A DNA stretch of 64,000 nt from Adiantum capillus-veneris (GCA_014529385.2 CM043960.1:38293281-38357280); one strand, 5' to 3'. Shown: positions 44,476-58,113, counted from the stretch's first letter. Notes: generated by a model from the letters alone, not told the origin. Translations and numbers: made by a program.

Positions 44476-47400
44476 TGTAAGGGTCTCTTTTAGATTCCAA
44501 TATCCACTTCTTGAATTTTTGGTTTAGAATGCTTATTTCCCAGTGTTGTAAGGTTTTAAAATGAAAAGAAAAGTCGTTTTCATGTTCAGTAGGTCAGACG
44601 AACATTTGGTTGAGTTTTTTAAAAAATCATTTTTAAAAGTTTTTTCACGTTTTTTTTGTGAAAAGCATGACTGGATCCTTAATCTACAAGTCCCGAAGAT
44701 GCTAAAATTATTTACCGCATGAAGCTTTAGTGTAAGCTTGAGAGCCTTTTGGGACAAAGACCATAGAAAATATCATAAGCTTGAAGCCTCATAAGCTATA
44801 ATCTATGCTTTGAACGTCTAGCTCATGAGGATCAAACTTAAGTTCGAGCCTCATGACCTAGAGAATCAATTTTCTAACCTCATGAGCTATATATCACTGC
44901 AATCTTTAGATGTTTTCTCCCTCCAAGGTGCAAATAAGCTATTGCATGCGTTGAATTTTTTACAGTTTGTTTTGTTTCCAACGAAAAAGAAAATAAGCAA
45001 TCATGGTCGTCGTGACTGCTCAATGAGAAAAAAACTTACTCTTGAGTGAGAAAAAAGACCTCTTTCACACCCGACAAGATTTTGCGTAGAGAATTGAGTC
45101 TCTACGTCATGAGGATTCTTTTTAGCTAGAAACCATTTGAAAAGTTCTCTAGATAAGGAGGCTCGAGCTTATGCTTGAGAGCCTTTCGTGATTTAGCTTT
45201 TCATGCTTTTTAGCATATTTGAAAAGCTACATGCTTTTTAGGATGCTCTAAATTTAAAAATAATATTTTTACTCAGTGCCGTGGGATATAAAAAACAACC
45301 ATACAATGAGAAAACTAGATAAAACAAGATTTTTACGAGAAATATTTTATAAAAAGCGGCACCATAAATACATCGAGGCAGTGGAGAGAATAATAATCAC
45401 ATCGCGGCATCATGGTGTAGCATAGTTCAGTTATTACGGTCTCATTAGTTGATGGGTTACTGTTTCAATTAATCAATTTTACTGCAAAAAATGAAGGAAA
45501 AGGGATAAGAGTTGACCACCAGAAGTTCTATCATATTTTAGAAAAGACTAGTGTCTTTTTCCAAAAAGCAGGAGCTATTCCAAGCTGAGAGGTGGCGCCC
45601 TATTGCCTTGGGGAGAGCACTCCGACCGACAGGAAAGCCTATAAATTCACTTGTAGTGCTTAGTTTTCAGTGCAAATAGTTGCGTCTACTACCGCACAAC
45701 TATATGTACGCATTATACGGAATGGTGCAAGCTCTCCATCACCATCACCATCACCATCTCCATAAAATCTTCTCTCTCAATCGTGGAAAGAATAAGAAGA
45801 AGAACACTCTCCTCTCTACTTACTTACTATCTTCTCTCCCCTCTTTTCACGATGTGCGCGTTCTTCGTGGTGAAAACCTCTACGTAGCTATCATCATCAC
45901 TCTCTTGTGACAAAACAAGAAGTCTTTCAACATCCAGTGATCGCTTCTAAAGCACGTAACAAGCTCTAAACTCCATAGCCATAATCTCTTTCTCTCTCTA
46001 CTCCGTTTTTTTAGTAATTGCCTTCTCAATGGCTACTTTAGGTATATAAAAAGCGCTTTACGTTTCACATCATGGCGGCGATAGGAACATTGTTTTGATC
46101 GTATCCCCCAAACCGCTATGAATTACGTCAAACCCTTTAAATTAGAGATTAAACACATCATGGAAGATTTTCGCATGAGAAAAGAGTTTTAATCAAAATA
46201 TACCTCGAGGTCCACTGCATAGTCAAAAATTTGGACCCCATGCTCCTTGGAGAACATATGCTCCTTGTTGATGGGATGATGTCATATGATGTAGAAACCT
46301 TATGGATGGATGTGGATGCCTCATGTGAATGTATATATTGCTTTCTACCCTATTAGGTAAAAAACTAGCTTTATGTGCTACGGGTGTGAGGTGCGGTCAT
46401 AGTGTGCCACTTATGCACAGTTAAACATTATCAAAATTGGATTTTGAAGTTATAATTAGCTGTTGATCGAACTTATTTCATGCACCAAAAGTTCATCTCT
46501 TAAGGGCCATGTGTGTTGGTTCGGTTTGATTATAGTAATATGGTCAAACTCCAAGTGTCAAAGTTGGTTTAGTGTGGAATATGATTTATGGTCAAGGGCT
46601 GAGATCCCTCATGGATTATGGTTATGTGTTTGATTGTGGAAGCCGGTATGGCTCTTGAAACTTTTTGGGGATATGGTTGTGCTATCAAAAAATTTTCAGC
46701 TATATTATTGACTAAAGTGGTTTTGTAGGATTGGATGTGCATCACCCAATGTACGGTTGAGTGCTCACCCATGTGATGGGATTGGATTATGGTTTATAGT
46801 TTTGGATTGGATTATGAAGTGGTTTTGATGGTTTATGGTGGACGTGTAAGGGTAGAGACCCTATATAGTATGACCGCTTGGAAAAGATTGTTTGTGCATA
46901 TGAAAAATGCTATTGTGATTGGATTCATGTGTTATGTTTCTCATGGCAGCATCTCTACAAGATTAGGATCACCTACATCACTTAGCCTTAGACGAAAGGG
47001 TTAATGCCCTGGGGCTTTGCTAGATCGGGGATGTTGTCTAGATCTTCTTTTTTTGTTAGGCTCATCTACATGGTTAGTGCATCGGGGGTTGAATGACCTA
47101 CACGGCTAACCCATAAGGAATCTTGCCTACACACCGGATGCTAGGCATCGAAGAGGCATGGTGCCTAAACTGGTACGATTGATATTGATTTTCTACCACA
47201 CCTAAGGGTATTTGGAATCCTTTCAAAGCTTGGGTTCATGGAGGGAGGCAAAGCGGCCTCACCTTATTTCTAGCTCAGGTAAGTTGGAGATGTTCTGGCT
47301 CGCTCCGTGCGAAATGAACTTCTCTCTATCCATAGTAGAACATAAGTGGATGGTTGACTGGTCAATCCCTACACAGGGTGCAGTGCTCTGCTAGTCATTT

Positions 47401-47537
47401 ATATTTTTTAATGCTATGGTACACCCATGTTTTGTTATTGCATTCATTTGTGATTGCCCGTTTCATTTAGATGGGGCATTTAAAGATTCTCTTTTGTCAT
47501 TCTCATGTGTCTCTACGCATTGTATTTCACCCTCCAT

Positions 47538-47603
<66 letters not shown>

Positions 47604-47620
47604 CTTTCTTAGTTTCCAAC
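44476..47620 (+). repeat. Second long LTR, directly joined
   Basis: Starts TGTAAGGGTCTC after a polypurine-like run. It is homologous to the 3.7-kb LTRs at 50518 and 54764, including the TTTATGGTGGACGTGTAAGGGTAGAGACC region near 46829-46861. It has a CATCAC repeat near 45738-45760 and (TC)30 at 47541-47600. After that tract the sequence no longer resembles the other long LTRs, and a TGGCATTAGAGCC priming-site-like motif lies at 47622-47634. Confidence 0.8.
47541..47600. repeat. (TC)30 microsatellite
   Basis: Sixty uninterrupted bases near the end of the second long LTR. Serine-leucine and arginine-glutamate frames across it are artefacts. Confidence 0.97.
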
Positions 47621-47621
47621 A

Positions 47622-47634
47622 TGGCATTAGAGCC
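47622..47634 (+). promoter_or_regulatory. Primer-binding-site-like motif
   Basis: TGGCATTAGAGCC resembles a mutated tRNA-iMet priming site (TGGTATCAGAGCC). It supports reading 44476-47620 as a 5' LTR of what follows. Confidence 0.45.
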
Positions 47635-50285
47635 TTGTTAATGGTCTTGCTAATCCTACTATTCAATATGGCTTTATTGCTAATATTTTGCTTAGTAAAT
47701 TTTATCTTTATTTTCAACTCTTAAGATTATCCATAAGCACTATCTTTATCATTCTCTCAACAAATGGTCCATAAGGTGCTACAAAGAAGGTGGATGATTT
47801 AATGGGTCATCGATGATGTGAACTTTGACCATCATCCTCTTATATAATCTCGCATTGGAGTATATTTAAAAATGCAATGATCACCAAATATTGGTGAGCA
47901 AGGCAGTGCTGCTTCACCATCATCTTGCTTCATCATATAAGTAGTGGAAGCTTTTGCTGCCATAGGCGGCTCGACAAACTCTCTACTTCCTCCTATTGTT
48001 GCCCTATAATTGGCAAACACGGTGACATGCATTGATGGCCTCAGCTAGTCATCTGGCTAATGGGGCCATCGACCTAAGCAACTCTTCATCAAAGCATATT
48101 AATATTTACCACCCCTCAAGGGTGACATCTTCTCACCAATTCTCAAATAGTGTCCACAAGTTTGCATATCATCAAGCAGAGAGTAGGTTCTCGATGAAAA
48201 TTTATAAAAAGTTTATTTATTATAAAAATAATGTCTTTAAGAGGTTGTTCCCACCATCTACATGGCTCTTAAGAATGATTCTCAAAGCATGGACTGTTGT
48301 GACTTTGTTGATACTATGGATTCACTCAATTCTATAGTTTTATCATGCAGTGCAAGATCAAGGTGTAGGAGGCCCCAAGAACAAAATCTTAAACCAAGGA
48401 GAGAGCCATCCAAGATGAAATTATGGAACAAAATAGGTCAAAGACAAGATCTTTCATGCATGCCCTAGGATCTCAAGCCAAGGTATTATGATTTGGCTAT
48501 TGTTGTAGGTTTATGACCACTTCTTGCATGTAATGTGGATCGGTATGGAATTGATGTTTTTGATTTAACTCAACCTTATGTCAATGGAGAAAAAGATCCA
48601 AGTTCTCTTCAAGCTTTAGAAGACATTGAACAATATCTTCCCTAGAATGCACAACAGTGCCAAGCTCTTCAATGGGAACCCCTTGCCCTATTGGCAAATT
48701 TTGAATAACCATTAGCTAGTGTTTTATGCATAGCACTAATAAATTCAAAGGATTTTTTTCCAATGAGTTTTTTGCCCCTTCGACCTATGCATGCGCATGA
48801 GGTTTGGGTCTAGAGGTTTTGGTCCATGAACTTATTACATGTGATAAGACCTTTGGATTTCATACACATGCCTCTGGCCCAAGCTAGATTTTGTTTAGCT
48901 TCCAAGCCGCACATGTCTGGTTTAATTTAAGTCATGTTGATAATGATTGGCCTCTGAGTGCTCCGTGTTTTGCATAGTTTGTTCTTTTCGACAACATACA
49001 TCCATTTTTAAGTGTCTTAGATAAATGCTTTCACCAATGAGCACACAATATTTAGAAATTTGTGTCTATAACTAAGAGCCCACAATATCATCTAAAATCC
49101 GAGCTCTATCATCTTCAAGTGAGGGAGGATCAATCCTCTCACTAATAATTGATTTTTACTCGGTAAGCCTAATGTGCTTCTTTGGGTTCTCGAGCCCATA
49201 GCTGGCCACTTGGCATCATTTAGACCCTTCCTTTCGACACAAATTGCACAACCATTATTAACAACACTTGCTACGTGCAATGACAATAATTTATGATTAT
49301 TTTTACTTGGTGAGCCTAACATGGTTTTGCGGATTCTTGAGCCCTTAAGAGGTTGCTTGGCATGATTTAAGACCTTCGCTTTTACCCGAATCATATGGCA
49401 AGCATATCAAACAACAAGCAACAAAAGCTCCCAAGCAGCCTATCGCAAGATTCACATAGCAACAATAGCTCTTTGCTTTTTTTTAATCACGCACAACAAC
49501 GATAGCTCTCTACCATGCTTTTTTGGGCTTTGTTTGATCGCCCACAACAAGCAAAGACAACTCCCAAAATCAGCCAAAGTAGTAGTCGATTTTCTTCCGA
49601 GACAAGGCATGTACCCTCAGATGGGTTTGCACATATGTCGAAACAACATTGAACGCGTCATCTCCTAACCAATGGGTTTCTTCAAAAGGCTCCTCTGATG
49701 AGGCCCTCAATATAGGACCTTGCTATGAAGATGAGGAAGAAAAGTTCTTAGAAGACTTTGAGGACTATTTTGAGCATCTTCATGTTGATAACATTTGTAA
49801 GGAACATTACCCAAGCTCAACGTTCAGCCACTAGTTTACTTAGACTATGCCAACTCTACTCTTTTTTTCACAATCCCACGTGTGTTGAACGCCCACCCTA
49901 TGATGGTTAAAATGAGGCATTTTTGTGATGATGTTCAATTCATGGGTGCAAGTTGTGTGTGTGCCACGTTTACGCAATGTTTGTATATGTGTACGTGCAT
50001 CATTTGCCTTGAATTGTCTCTTTTGATCCTAGGATAAGTAGTTTATAATTTTTATTGTACGACCAAGTTCTATGTCGTGTGGGGAATTTCTACCTTTTAA
50101 GATTATATGGATCTTAAATCAATTAGCTTTTGTATAGCTCGGCCAATGTGTTCTCTTTGATCTTCTCCTCCTGTTTTTGCTAAATCAATTATGACTGCAA
50201 ATTTACTTTGACAATGTGTTTTCATTGATTATTGATTTTCTCCTCCTGTTTGCAAGATCATTGATAGCAATTTCACTTTGTCAAC
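47635..50285. other. Unresolved DNA, probable decayed element interior
   Basis: No reverse transcriptase, integrase or other domain was recognised in any frame. The plus-strand frame 49649-49834 (61 residues, acidic) is unassigned. Two diverged units of about 93 bases at 49152-49244 and 49296-49389 share ATTTTTACT-GGT-AGCCTAA and TTGGCAT-ATTTA. Confidence 0.4.
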
Positions 50286-50517
50286 AGGTGAAGCAGCATA
50301 TGCGAGTGATTTTGGAGGAAGGGTCCAACTTGGGTTCATCCTCTCTTGCTAATTCTCTTTCCATTAGCTTGATGTCCTATGTCCTTGACACCTTTTAAAA
50401 TCTGTTGCAACTTTCCAACATTAGCAATAGTGATTAGGCAATTTTGCTTATGACTGGTTTTACTGTTGGCTACAGGCTTTTCAATGAGATTTACCCATTC
50501 CGCAAGGGAAATACTTT
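50286..50517 (+). pseudogene. MoCo-sulfurase-like PLP enzyme gene, 5' part
   Basis: Frame 2 reads VKQHMRVILEEGSNLG..., NLLQLSNISNSD.AILLMTGFTVGYRLFNEIYPFRKGN. It joins across the 7.9-kb insertion (58444) without a frame change to TLLTLLDNHESVKYVISIAKQHGGKCLAVPLKEM. This resembles the N-terminal half of plant molybdenum-cofactor-sulfurase-like class V aminotransferases (PLP fold type I). Stops at 50396-50398 (TAA) and 50435-50437 (TAG) show decay. Upstream coding parts were not found with confidence. The nearby AG at 50474-50475 is not needed as a splice acceptor, because the similarity continues through it. Confidence 0.72.
50513..50517. repeat. Target-site duplication ACTTT (left)
   Basis: ACTTT before the LTR start, repeated at 58439-58443. 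Removing one copy and the element restores contiguous similarity of the host pseudogene. Confidence 0.93.
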
Positions 50518-51267
50518 TGTAAGATCCCCAATTTTTGGGTCTCTTCTAAAAATAAGAAAAATAACTTCCAATATCTATTTCGCCAAATTTTGACTTAAGA
50601 TGCTTGATTGACAGTATTGGAAGGTTCTAAAGTGAAAAGTGAAGTCGTTCCCATATTCCAGTAGGTTGGACGGATGTTTGGTTCAGTTTTGGAAAATCCG
50701 ATGTTTTTAGTTTCTTCATACTTTTCGGCGTTTTTGAAAAGCAATGTGCTTTTTATGATGACCTAAATATAAAGATACTAAATTAAGCCTCCATCAGATT
50801 TAAAAAATGATCACTCGGAGCAAAAACGGGACCAAACGAGATTTTTACGAGAAATATTTTATAAAAAGCGATACCATAAATACGTCAAGGCAGTACAAGA
50901 AAGTCATAATTATGCCAGGATATTACGGTGTGGCATAGTCTAGCTACAATTTCCATTAGTTGGTCGGATGCTGCTCGGATGGTCAAATTTGATGTAAAAA
51001 TTAAATAGTAAGTGGGAGAGTTGACCACCAAAAAGCAAAGGCTTGTTTTTATCAAACAAAAATTCTTTTTAGAAAAGAGAGAGGAGGAGCTTAGTTTAGA
51101 TCTCTTTCCTTAGAAGCCAAGCTTCTTCTTAGAGACTCTAAATCGTGCATCGAAATTCGTGTCCGCAAGAAAAAAAAATCATTTTCTTTTAATAAGCCGC
51201 GAACGTGCTCGAACTCGTCTCTCTTTGCTCATTCTATTCTTAGCTTGTGATTTTGGCCTTGAGATTC

Positions 51268-51276
51268 TATATAAAG
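51268..51276 (+). promoter_or_regulatory. TATA box of LTR promoter with pyrimidine patch
   Basis: TATATAAAG followed by CCTCTCTCCCTTCACTTTG, typical of a plant core promoter. The same box is at 55515-55523 in the 3' LTR. Confidence 0.7.
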
Positions 51277-51402
51277 ACCTCTCTCCCTTCACTTTGAAAA
51301 CACATAGATACACTCTCAAACGCGGAAGCTCTCTTGCCTTGATGTCAAAAATACATGCCTATTATACGGAGTGGTGCAATCTCTTCATCACCATCTCCAT
51401 AA

Positions 51403-51408
<6 letters not shown>

Positions 51409-51467
<59 letters not shown>
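51409..51467. repeat. (CT)n tract in 5' LTR
   Basis: 59 bases of CT. The corresponding site of the 3' LTR (55653-55668) has only about 16 bases. Confidence 0.97.
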
Positions 51468-51469
<2 letters not shown>

Positions 51470-51653
51470 GATACTCTCTCTCTACTTGCTTATTATCTTC
51501 TCTCTCGTTTCATGGTGTACGCACTCTCCGAAAGCTTTTGTAGCAGATATCTCTACGTAGCTCTCATCACCGCTCTCTTGGGGCAAAGCAAGAAGCCTTT
51601 CAACAGCCCCTCATCGATTTTAAAGCACGGTGAGAACCCTAAACTCCACAGTC

Positions 51654-51657
<4 letters not shown>

Positions 51658-51697
<40 letters not shown>
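51658..51697. repeat. Second (CT)n tract in 5' LTR
   Basis: About 40 bases of CT. The partner site near 55861-55873 has only about 13. Confidence 0.95.
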
Positions 51698-51699
<2 letters not shown>

Positions 51700-54209
51700 T
51701 TTTGCGTAGTCACCCTCTAGGTGATTGTTTTTTCGCATACGAGTGTATGTATGGATTAAGTAAGTACATACAAATTTGCCTCATGATTACTTCATCGTGT
51801 TTAACACGCTGGTTTATACACATGATGCGTTTATGATCACGTACGTGCATAAAAAGCGCTTTTTGTTTCACGTCATAGAGACGGTAGGAACACTGTTTTG
51901 GTCATGAATCACAAACGGTTATGAATCAGCCTGAACCCTTTGTATTAGAGATAAAACACATCATTTAGAACATTTTTTCCCTTGGTGTCATGTGAAAAAC
52001 ACGCACAAGCTAAGAGATATGGTCAAAAAACAGTTTGTTGCCAACTACACGACCAAATTTTTTGACTCCAAGCTCCTTGGAGAACCACTATATAGATTCA
52101 CCGAATGGGCAAACCCACTTAACCAATTGACAAGTTTGATGAAACTTGATAATAAATGAATTTAGGTCTCCGTTATCACTTCGGGAATGCGAGTTATTAA
52201 TCATTCTAAAACCGGTTTTACCTACACGCGTAGGAGTGCTATCAAGAGGGGATACCATATGACGTTGTGAGTTAACCGAGCCATTTTGATATGTCTTATG
52301 GTTTGTTTTGGTGAGTTGATTTCAATTATTAGATGGCCATAAACTTATATGGGAGTATATAGTTAAACATCCCGAACCGCATAGGGAGATATGAATAAAG
52401 TGACTTTCTTTTGGGGTTATCGTTTGTTGTGTGAGTACCATATGGTCAAAGTGATGTGATGGAGTAATAGGCTATATTATGAAGCTGAACTTGATGCATT
52501 GATTTGAGGTCAAATACTTTCATTTGCATGTTTTGCATGCTTCCGAAAATGTCAAATTTGTTTTTGCATATGTGTGAAGTTATGGTTTATGGTTGACCTA
52601 AAGGTCCGAGTTGTTTTGCATCATGTTTATGGTGTTGAAATATTATCATATGATGTATGGAAACTCATGGATTGATGTGGATGCCTCATATGCATGGTTA
52701 TGACTGCTTTCCACCTTTCTAGGTCAAACTAGCTTTATGTGCTAGAGTGGTGAAGTGCAGACGTAATGCATCAACTTTGCATGGTTGGATGTTGTCAAAA
52801 TTGGATTTTTATATCATGATTAGTTGCTGGTCGGACTCTTTTTATGCATGAAAGAATCATATCTTAAGGGTCACATGTGTATAGACTCCGATTGATTGCA
52901 GGGGATGTGTCAAACTCCAAGTGTGGGAGTTGGTTCAATGTGATTATGATTTATGGTCAAGGGTTGAGATTCCCTCAAGGATTATGGTTGAAATTTTATG
53001 GTAAAAGCCGGTGTGGCTTATGGTTTTTTTTTTGGATTGGTTATGCTGTCGAAATTTTTGCAGCCATGTTATGTTCTAAAGTGGTTATGTAGGATTGGTC
53101 GTCCCTCACCCAAGTAAAGTGGAGTGCTCACCCGTGTGATGTGATTGGATATGGTTTATGAGTTTTGGATTGGATCATGAAGTGATCAAGATGGTTTATG
53201 GTAGACGTGTAAGGGTAGAGACCCTGTACAGTCTAACTGTTTGGAAAGGATTGTTTGTACATCTGGGAAGTACTATTGTGATTGGACTCATGTGTTATGT
53301 TTCTCATAGCAGCGTTGCTATAAGACTAGGATCACCTACATCGCTTAGCTTTAGACTAAAGGGTCGCTGACCTAGGGCTTTGTTGGATCGGGGGTGTTGT
53401 CTAGGTCTTTTTCTTTTTTGTTAGCTCATCTACACGGTTAGTGCGTCGGGGGTTGAATGACCTACACGGTGAATGCGTCGGGTATTTTACCTTGACTTTG
53501 CCTAAACACCCGGTGCTGGGCATCGAAGAGGCGTGGCGCCTAAACTGGTATAGTTGGTGTTGATACCCTACCACCTGCTGGTATTTGGGATCCTTTCAGA
53601 GCTCGGGTTCATGGAGGGAGGCGAAGCGGCCTCAACCTATGTTTGGCTCAGGTAGGTTGGAGATGTTCTAGCTCGCTCTCGACGAAGTGAAATTCTCTCT
53701 ATTCATAGTAGAGCACAAGTGGGTGGGTAGATCGGTCAATCCCTACACAGGGTCCGGTGCTCTGCTAGTTGGTTGGTCATAAACTTTTTGATGTTATGGT
53801 ATACGTAGATTTTGTCATTGCATTAATACATGGTTGACTGTTCCATTTAGATGGGCATTTAAAAGATTCTTTGTTGTCATCTTCTCATGTCTCTGTGCAC
53901 TCTATTTCACCCTCCACTATATTCTCTCTCTCTCTTCTTCCCGCAACGCGGTGCACACATATATTCTCCTTCCACAATGTTATATTTTTCTTGAGTATGC
54001 TTTCATTCATAACATCCATTCAGGGGTAGCACTAGTCGCTAGGTACCTCTAGATGCAGTCCGGCTCATGGCCTAAACTCCATGCTTGGTCGGGCGCCGAG
54101 AACTCCTCCCCTATGCAAATGCTTTTGCACCTCTTATGTATATTGAAAATTGTATAAAAGTGTAAATTGTATATTTTGTGCATAGAACCTTCGGGAGGGG
54201 TATCTCTCA

Positions 54210-54763
54210 CATGGTATCAGATTAAATGCTTAAGGTTTTGGGGATAGCCTAAAGCCTGATATTTGTCGGGTTAGTTATGCATCGTGCACGCATTCACGTA
54301 TGCTGTTTGAGAAAGGATATTGTATTTATGATGCATCTTTGGTTGATGGTACTTATTTGACTTGTCTTCTTGCTTGGAAGTGTTGGATTGAGTTATGGTA
54401 AAATGATTGAAGTGTTCAACAAGTGTGTCAAGAATTTCTTTGAATATTTGTTTTAGTAATGACTCTTACGGGTCACTTCTAACATTTCGTAACTAGATCT
54501 TGTCTTTCAATGGGGTGTAAATGACTACCCATTCCTTAATAAATTATGGTTAAAAAAGTTTCCCTCCTGCCCACCTTTTTTGACTCATAACGCAGGCATA
54601 TTAATGTAATATATTGTTAAGCTGACGTGAAATCTCTCCAAGTCAAGATCAGAATTGAGAAATAGGATAGTCAATTTAGCATATGTCTATAGAAGGTTTA
54701 AACTTACTCATTTGTTATCTATGTCGAGGTGAGGATACCTTGAGTTTTTCAAGTGGGGGAGGA
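54210..54763 (+). other. Internal region of the 7.9-kb element
   Basis: 554 bases with the priming site TGGTATCAG at 54212-54220, a leader similar to 28700-29160 (GGGATAGCCT, GTTAGT-ATGCATC-TGCAC, ACTACCCATTCCTTA, TAATGTAATATATT), a junction near 54620, and a 3' end with GAGGTGAGGATACC and the polypurine tract AAGTGGGGGAGGA. No frame of note. Confidence 0.9.
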
Positions 54764-57700
54764 TGTAAGATCCCCAATTTTTGGGTCTCTTCTAAAGATA
54801 AGAAAATAACTTTCAATATCTATTTTGCCAAATTTTGACTTAAGATGCTTGATTGACAGTATTGGAAGGTTCTAAAGTGCAAAGCGAGGTCGTTCGCACA
54901 TTTTAGTAGGTTGGACGGACGTTTGGTTCAGTTTTGGAAAAATCTGATGTTTTTAGCTTCTTCATGCTTTTTGGCATTTTTGAAAAGCAATGGGCTTTTT
55001 ATGATGACCTAAATATAAAGATACTAATTGAGTCTCCGTTGGATTTAAAAATGATCACCTGTAGCAAAAACGGGACCAAACGAGATTTTTACAGGAAATA
55101 TTTTATAGAAAGCGGTACCGTTAATATGCCAGGGTAGTACGGGAAAGTCATAATTATGCCAGGATATTACAGTGTGGCATAGTCTAGCTACATTTTCCAT
55201 TAGTTGGCCAAATACTGCTCGGATGGTCAATTTGATGTAAAAATTGAATGGTAAGTGGGAGGTTGACCACCGAAAAGCAAAGGCTTGTTTTTAGCAAAAG
55301 AAAGAGTCTTTTTAGAAAAGAGAGAGGAGGAGCTTATTTTAGAGCTCTTTTCTTGGAAGCCAAGCTTCTTCTTAGAGACTCTAAATCGCGCATCGAAATC
55401 CGTGTCCGCAAGGAAAAAAAAAATCAATTTTTTTAAAAAATGGCCGCGTACGTGCGCGAACTCGTCTCTCTTTGCTTACTCTATTCTTAGCTTGTGATTT
55501 TGGCCTTGAGAGTCTATATAAAGACCTCTCTCCCTTCACTTTGAAAACATATAGATACACTTTCAGATGCGGAAGCTCTCTTGTCTTGACGTCAAAGTTA
55601 CCTATCTATTATACAGAGTGGTGCAAGCTCTTCATCCATCTCCATAAACTCTTCTCTCTCTCTCTCTCAGGATACTCTCTCTCTACTTGCTTATTATCTT
55701 CTCTCTCTCGTTTCACTGTGTATGCGCTCTCCGTAAGCTTTTGTGGTGGATACCTTTACGTAGCTCTCATCACCGCTCTCTTGCGGCAAAGCAAGAAGCC
55801 TTTTGACAATCTCTAATCGATTCTAAAGCACGGTGAGAAACCCTAAACTCCACAGTCATCATCTCTCTCTCTATGTCGTTTTTTTGCGTAGTCACCCTCT
55901 GGGTGATTGTTTTTTGCATACGAGTGCATGTATGAATTAACTAAGTATATACGAATTTGCCTCGTGATTATTTCATCATGTTTAACACGCTGATTTATGC
56001 ACATGATGCGTTTATGATCACATACGTGCATAAAAAGCGCTTTTTGTTTCACGTTATATAGACGGTAGGAACACTGTTTTGGTCATGAATCACAAACAAT
56101 TATGAATCAGCCCAAACCCTTTGTACTAGTGATAAAACACATCATGTAGAACATTTTCCCCCTTTGGTGTCATGTGAAAAACACGCACGAGCTAATAGAT
56201 ATGGTCAAAAAACAGTTTGTTGTCCACTAAACCAAAATTTTTGACTCCAGGCTCCTTGGAGAACCATTATATAGATTCACCGGATAGGCAATCCCACTTA
56301 ACCAATTGAAAAGCTTGATGAAACTTGGTGATAAATGAATTTAGGTCTCCGTTATCACTTCGGAAATGCGAGTTATTAATCACTCTATAACCGGTTTTAC
56401 CTACACGCGTAGGAGTGCTATCAAGGGGGGTTATCATATGACGTCGTGAGTTAACCGAGCTTGTTTGATATGTTTTATGGTTTGTTTTAGTGAGTTAATT
56501 TCAATTATTAGATGGCCATAAACTTATGTGGGAGTATATGGTTAAACATCCCGAACCGTATAGGCAGATATGAATAAAGTTACTTTCTTTTGGGATTACC
56601 GTTTGTTGTGTGAGTACCATATGGTCAAAGTGATGTGATGGAGTGATAGGCTATATTATGGAGCTGAACTTGATGCATTGGTTTGAGGTCAAATACTTTC
56701 ATTTGCATGTTTTGCATGCTTCCGAAAATGTCAAAAAATTGTTTTTGCATGTGTGAAGTTATGGTTTATGGTTGACCTAAAGGTTTGAGTTGTTTTGCAT
56801 CATGTTTATGGTGTTGGAATATTATCATATGATGTATGGAAACTCATGGATTGATGTGGATGCCTCATATGCATGGTTATGACTGCTTTCCACCTTTCTA
56901 GGTCAAACTAGCTCTATGTGCTAGAGTGGTGAAGTGCAGACGTGATGCATCAACTTTTCATGGTTGGATGTTGTCAAAATTGGATTTTTATATCATGATT
57001 AGTTGCTGGTCGGACTCTTTTTATGCATGAAAGAATCACATCTTAAGGGTCACATGTGTGTAGACTCCGATTGATTGCAGGGGATGTGTCAAACTCCAAG
57101 TGTGGGAGTTGGTTCAATGTGCTTAAATTTATGGTCAAGGGCTGAGATTCTCTCATGGATTATGGTTGAATTTTTATGGTGAAAGCCGGTGTGGCTTATG
57201 GTTTTTTTTTTCTGGATTTGGCTCTGCTACCGAAATGCTGTTGAAATTTTTGCAGCCATGTTATGTTCTAAAGTGGTTATGCATGATTGGTCATGCCTTA
57301 TCCAAGTAGGATAGAGCGTTCACTCCTGTGATGTGATTGGATTATGGTTTATGATTTTTGGATTGGATCATGAAGTGATCAAGATGGTTTATGGTAGGCG
57401 TGTAAGGGTAGAGAACCTATACAGTCTAACTGTTTGGAAAAGGTTTATTTGTGCATCTGGGAAGTGCTATTGTGATTGGACTCATGCGTTACGTTTCTCA
57501 TGGCAGCGTCGCTACAATACTAGGATCACCTACATCGCTTAGCTTTAGACTAAAGGGTCGTTGACCTGGGGCTTTGCTGGATAGGGGGTGTTGCCTAATT
57601 CTTCTTCTTTTTTGTTAGGCTCATCTACACGGTTAGTGTGTCGGGGGTTGAATGACCTACACGGCTAACGCATCGGGGATTTTGCCTTGGCTTTACCTAA

Positions 57701-58113
57701 ACACCCGATGTTGGGCATCAAAGAGACGTGGCGCCTAAACTAGTATGGTTGTTGTTGATACCCTACCACCTGTTGGTATTTGGGATCCTTTCAGAGCTCG
57801 AGTTCATGGAGGAAGGCAAAGCGGCCTTAGCCTATGTCTAGCTCAGGTAGGTTGGATGTGTTCTGGTTCGCTCCCGAATGAAGCAAAATTTTCTTTGTCC
57901 GTAGTAGAGCGGAAGTGAATGGGTGGACCGGTCGATCCCTACACAGGGTCCGGTGCTTTGCTAGTTGTTTGGTCATAAACTTTTTGATGTTATGGTATAC
58001 CTAGATTTTGTCATTGCATTAATACATGGTTGCCTGTTCTATTTAGATGGGCATTTAAAGATTCTCTGTTGTCATCTTCTCATGTCTTTGTGCACTCTAT
58101 TTCACCCTCCACT

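Larger units (their letters stand above)
50518..54209 (+). repeat. 5' LTR (3692 bases) of the 7.9-kb element
   Basis: Contains a core promoter near 51268, a long CT tract at 51409-51467, a second at 51658-51697 and only a short one near 53924-53934. The small frame 53158-53370 is shared with the other long LTRs but broken in the partner at 57333, so it is not taken as a gene. Confidence 0.94.

Noticed and set aside
45738-45760. CATCAC repeat as a possible CRISPR or binding-site array
   Set aside because: It is only four units of a simple hexamer in an LTR. No spacers are present and the genome is a plant.
46789-47004. A frame of about 70 residues shared by three long LTRs (46789-47004, 53158-53370, 57333-57542)
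   Set aside because: One copy is frameshifted and the similarity extends over the whole LTR at DNA level, so there is no sign of selection on a protein.
49118-49131. AAGTGAGGGAGGA as a polypurine tract marking an LTR start
   Set aside because: The following sequence does not match any LTR in the window and does not begin with TG.
50462-50476. CTGTTGGCTACAG as a splice acceptor
   Set aside because: Protein similarity (MTGFTVGYRLFNEIYPF) continues upstream through it in the same frame.
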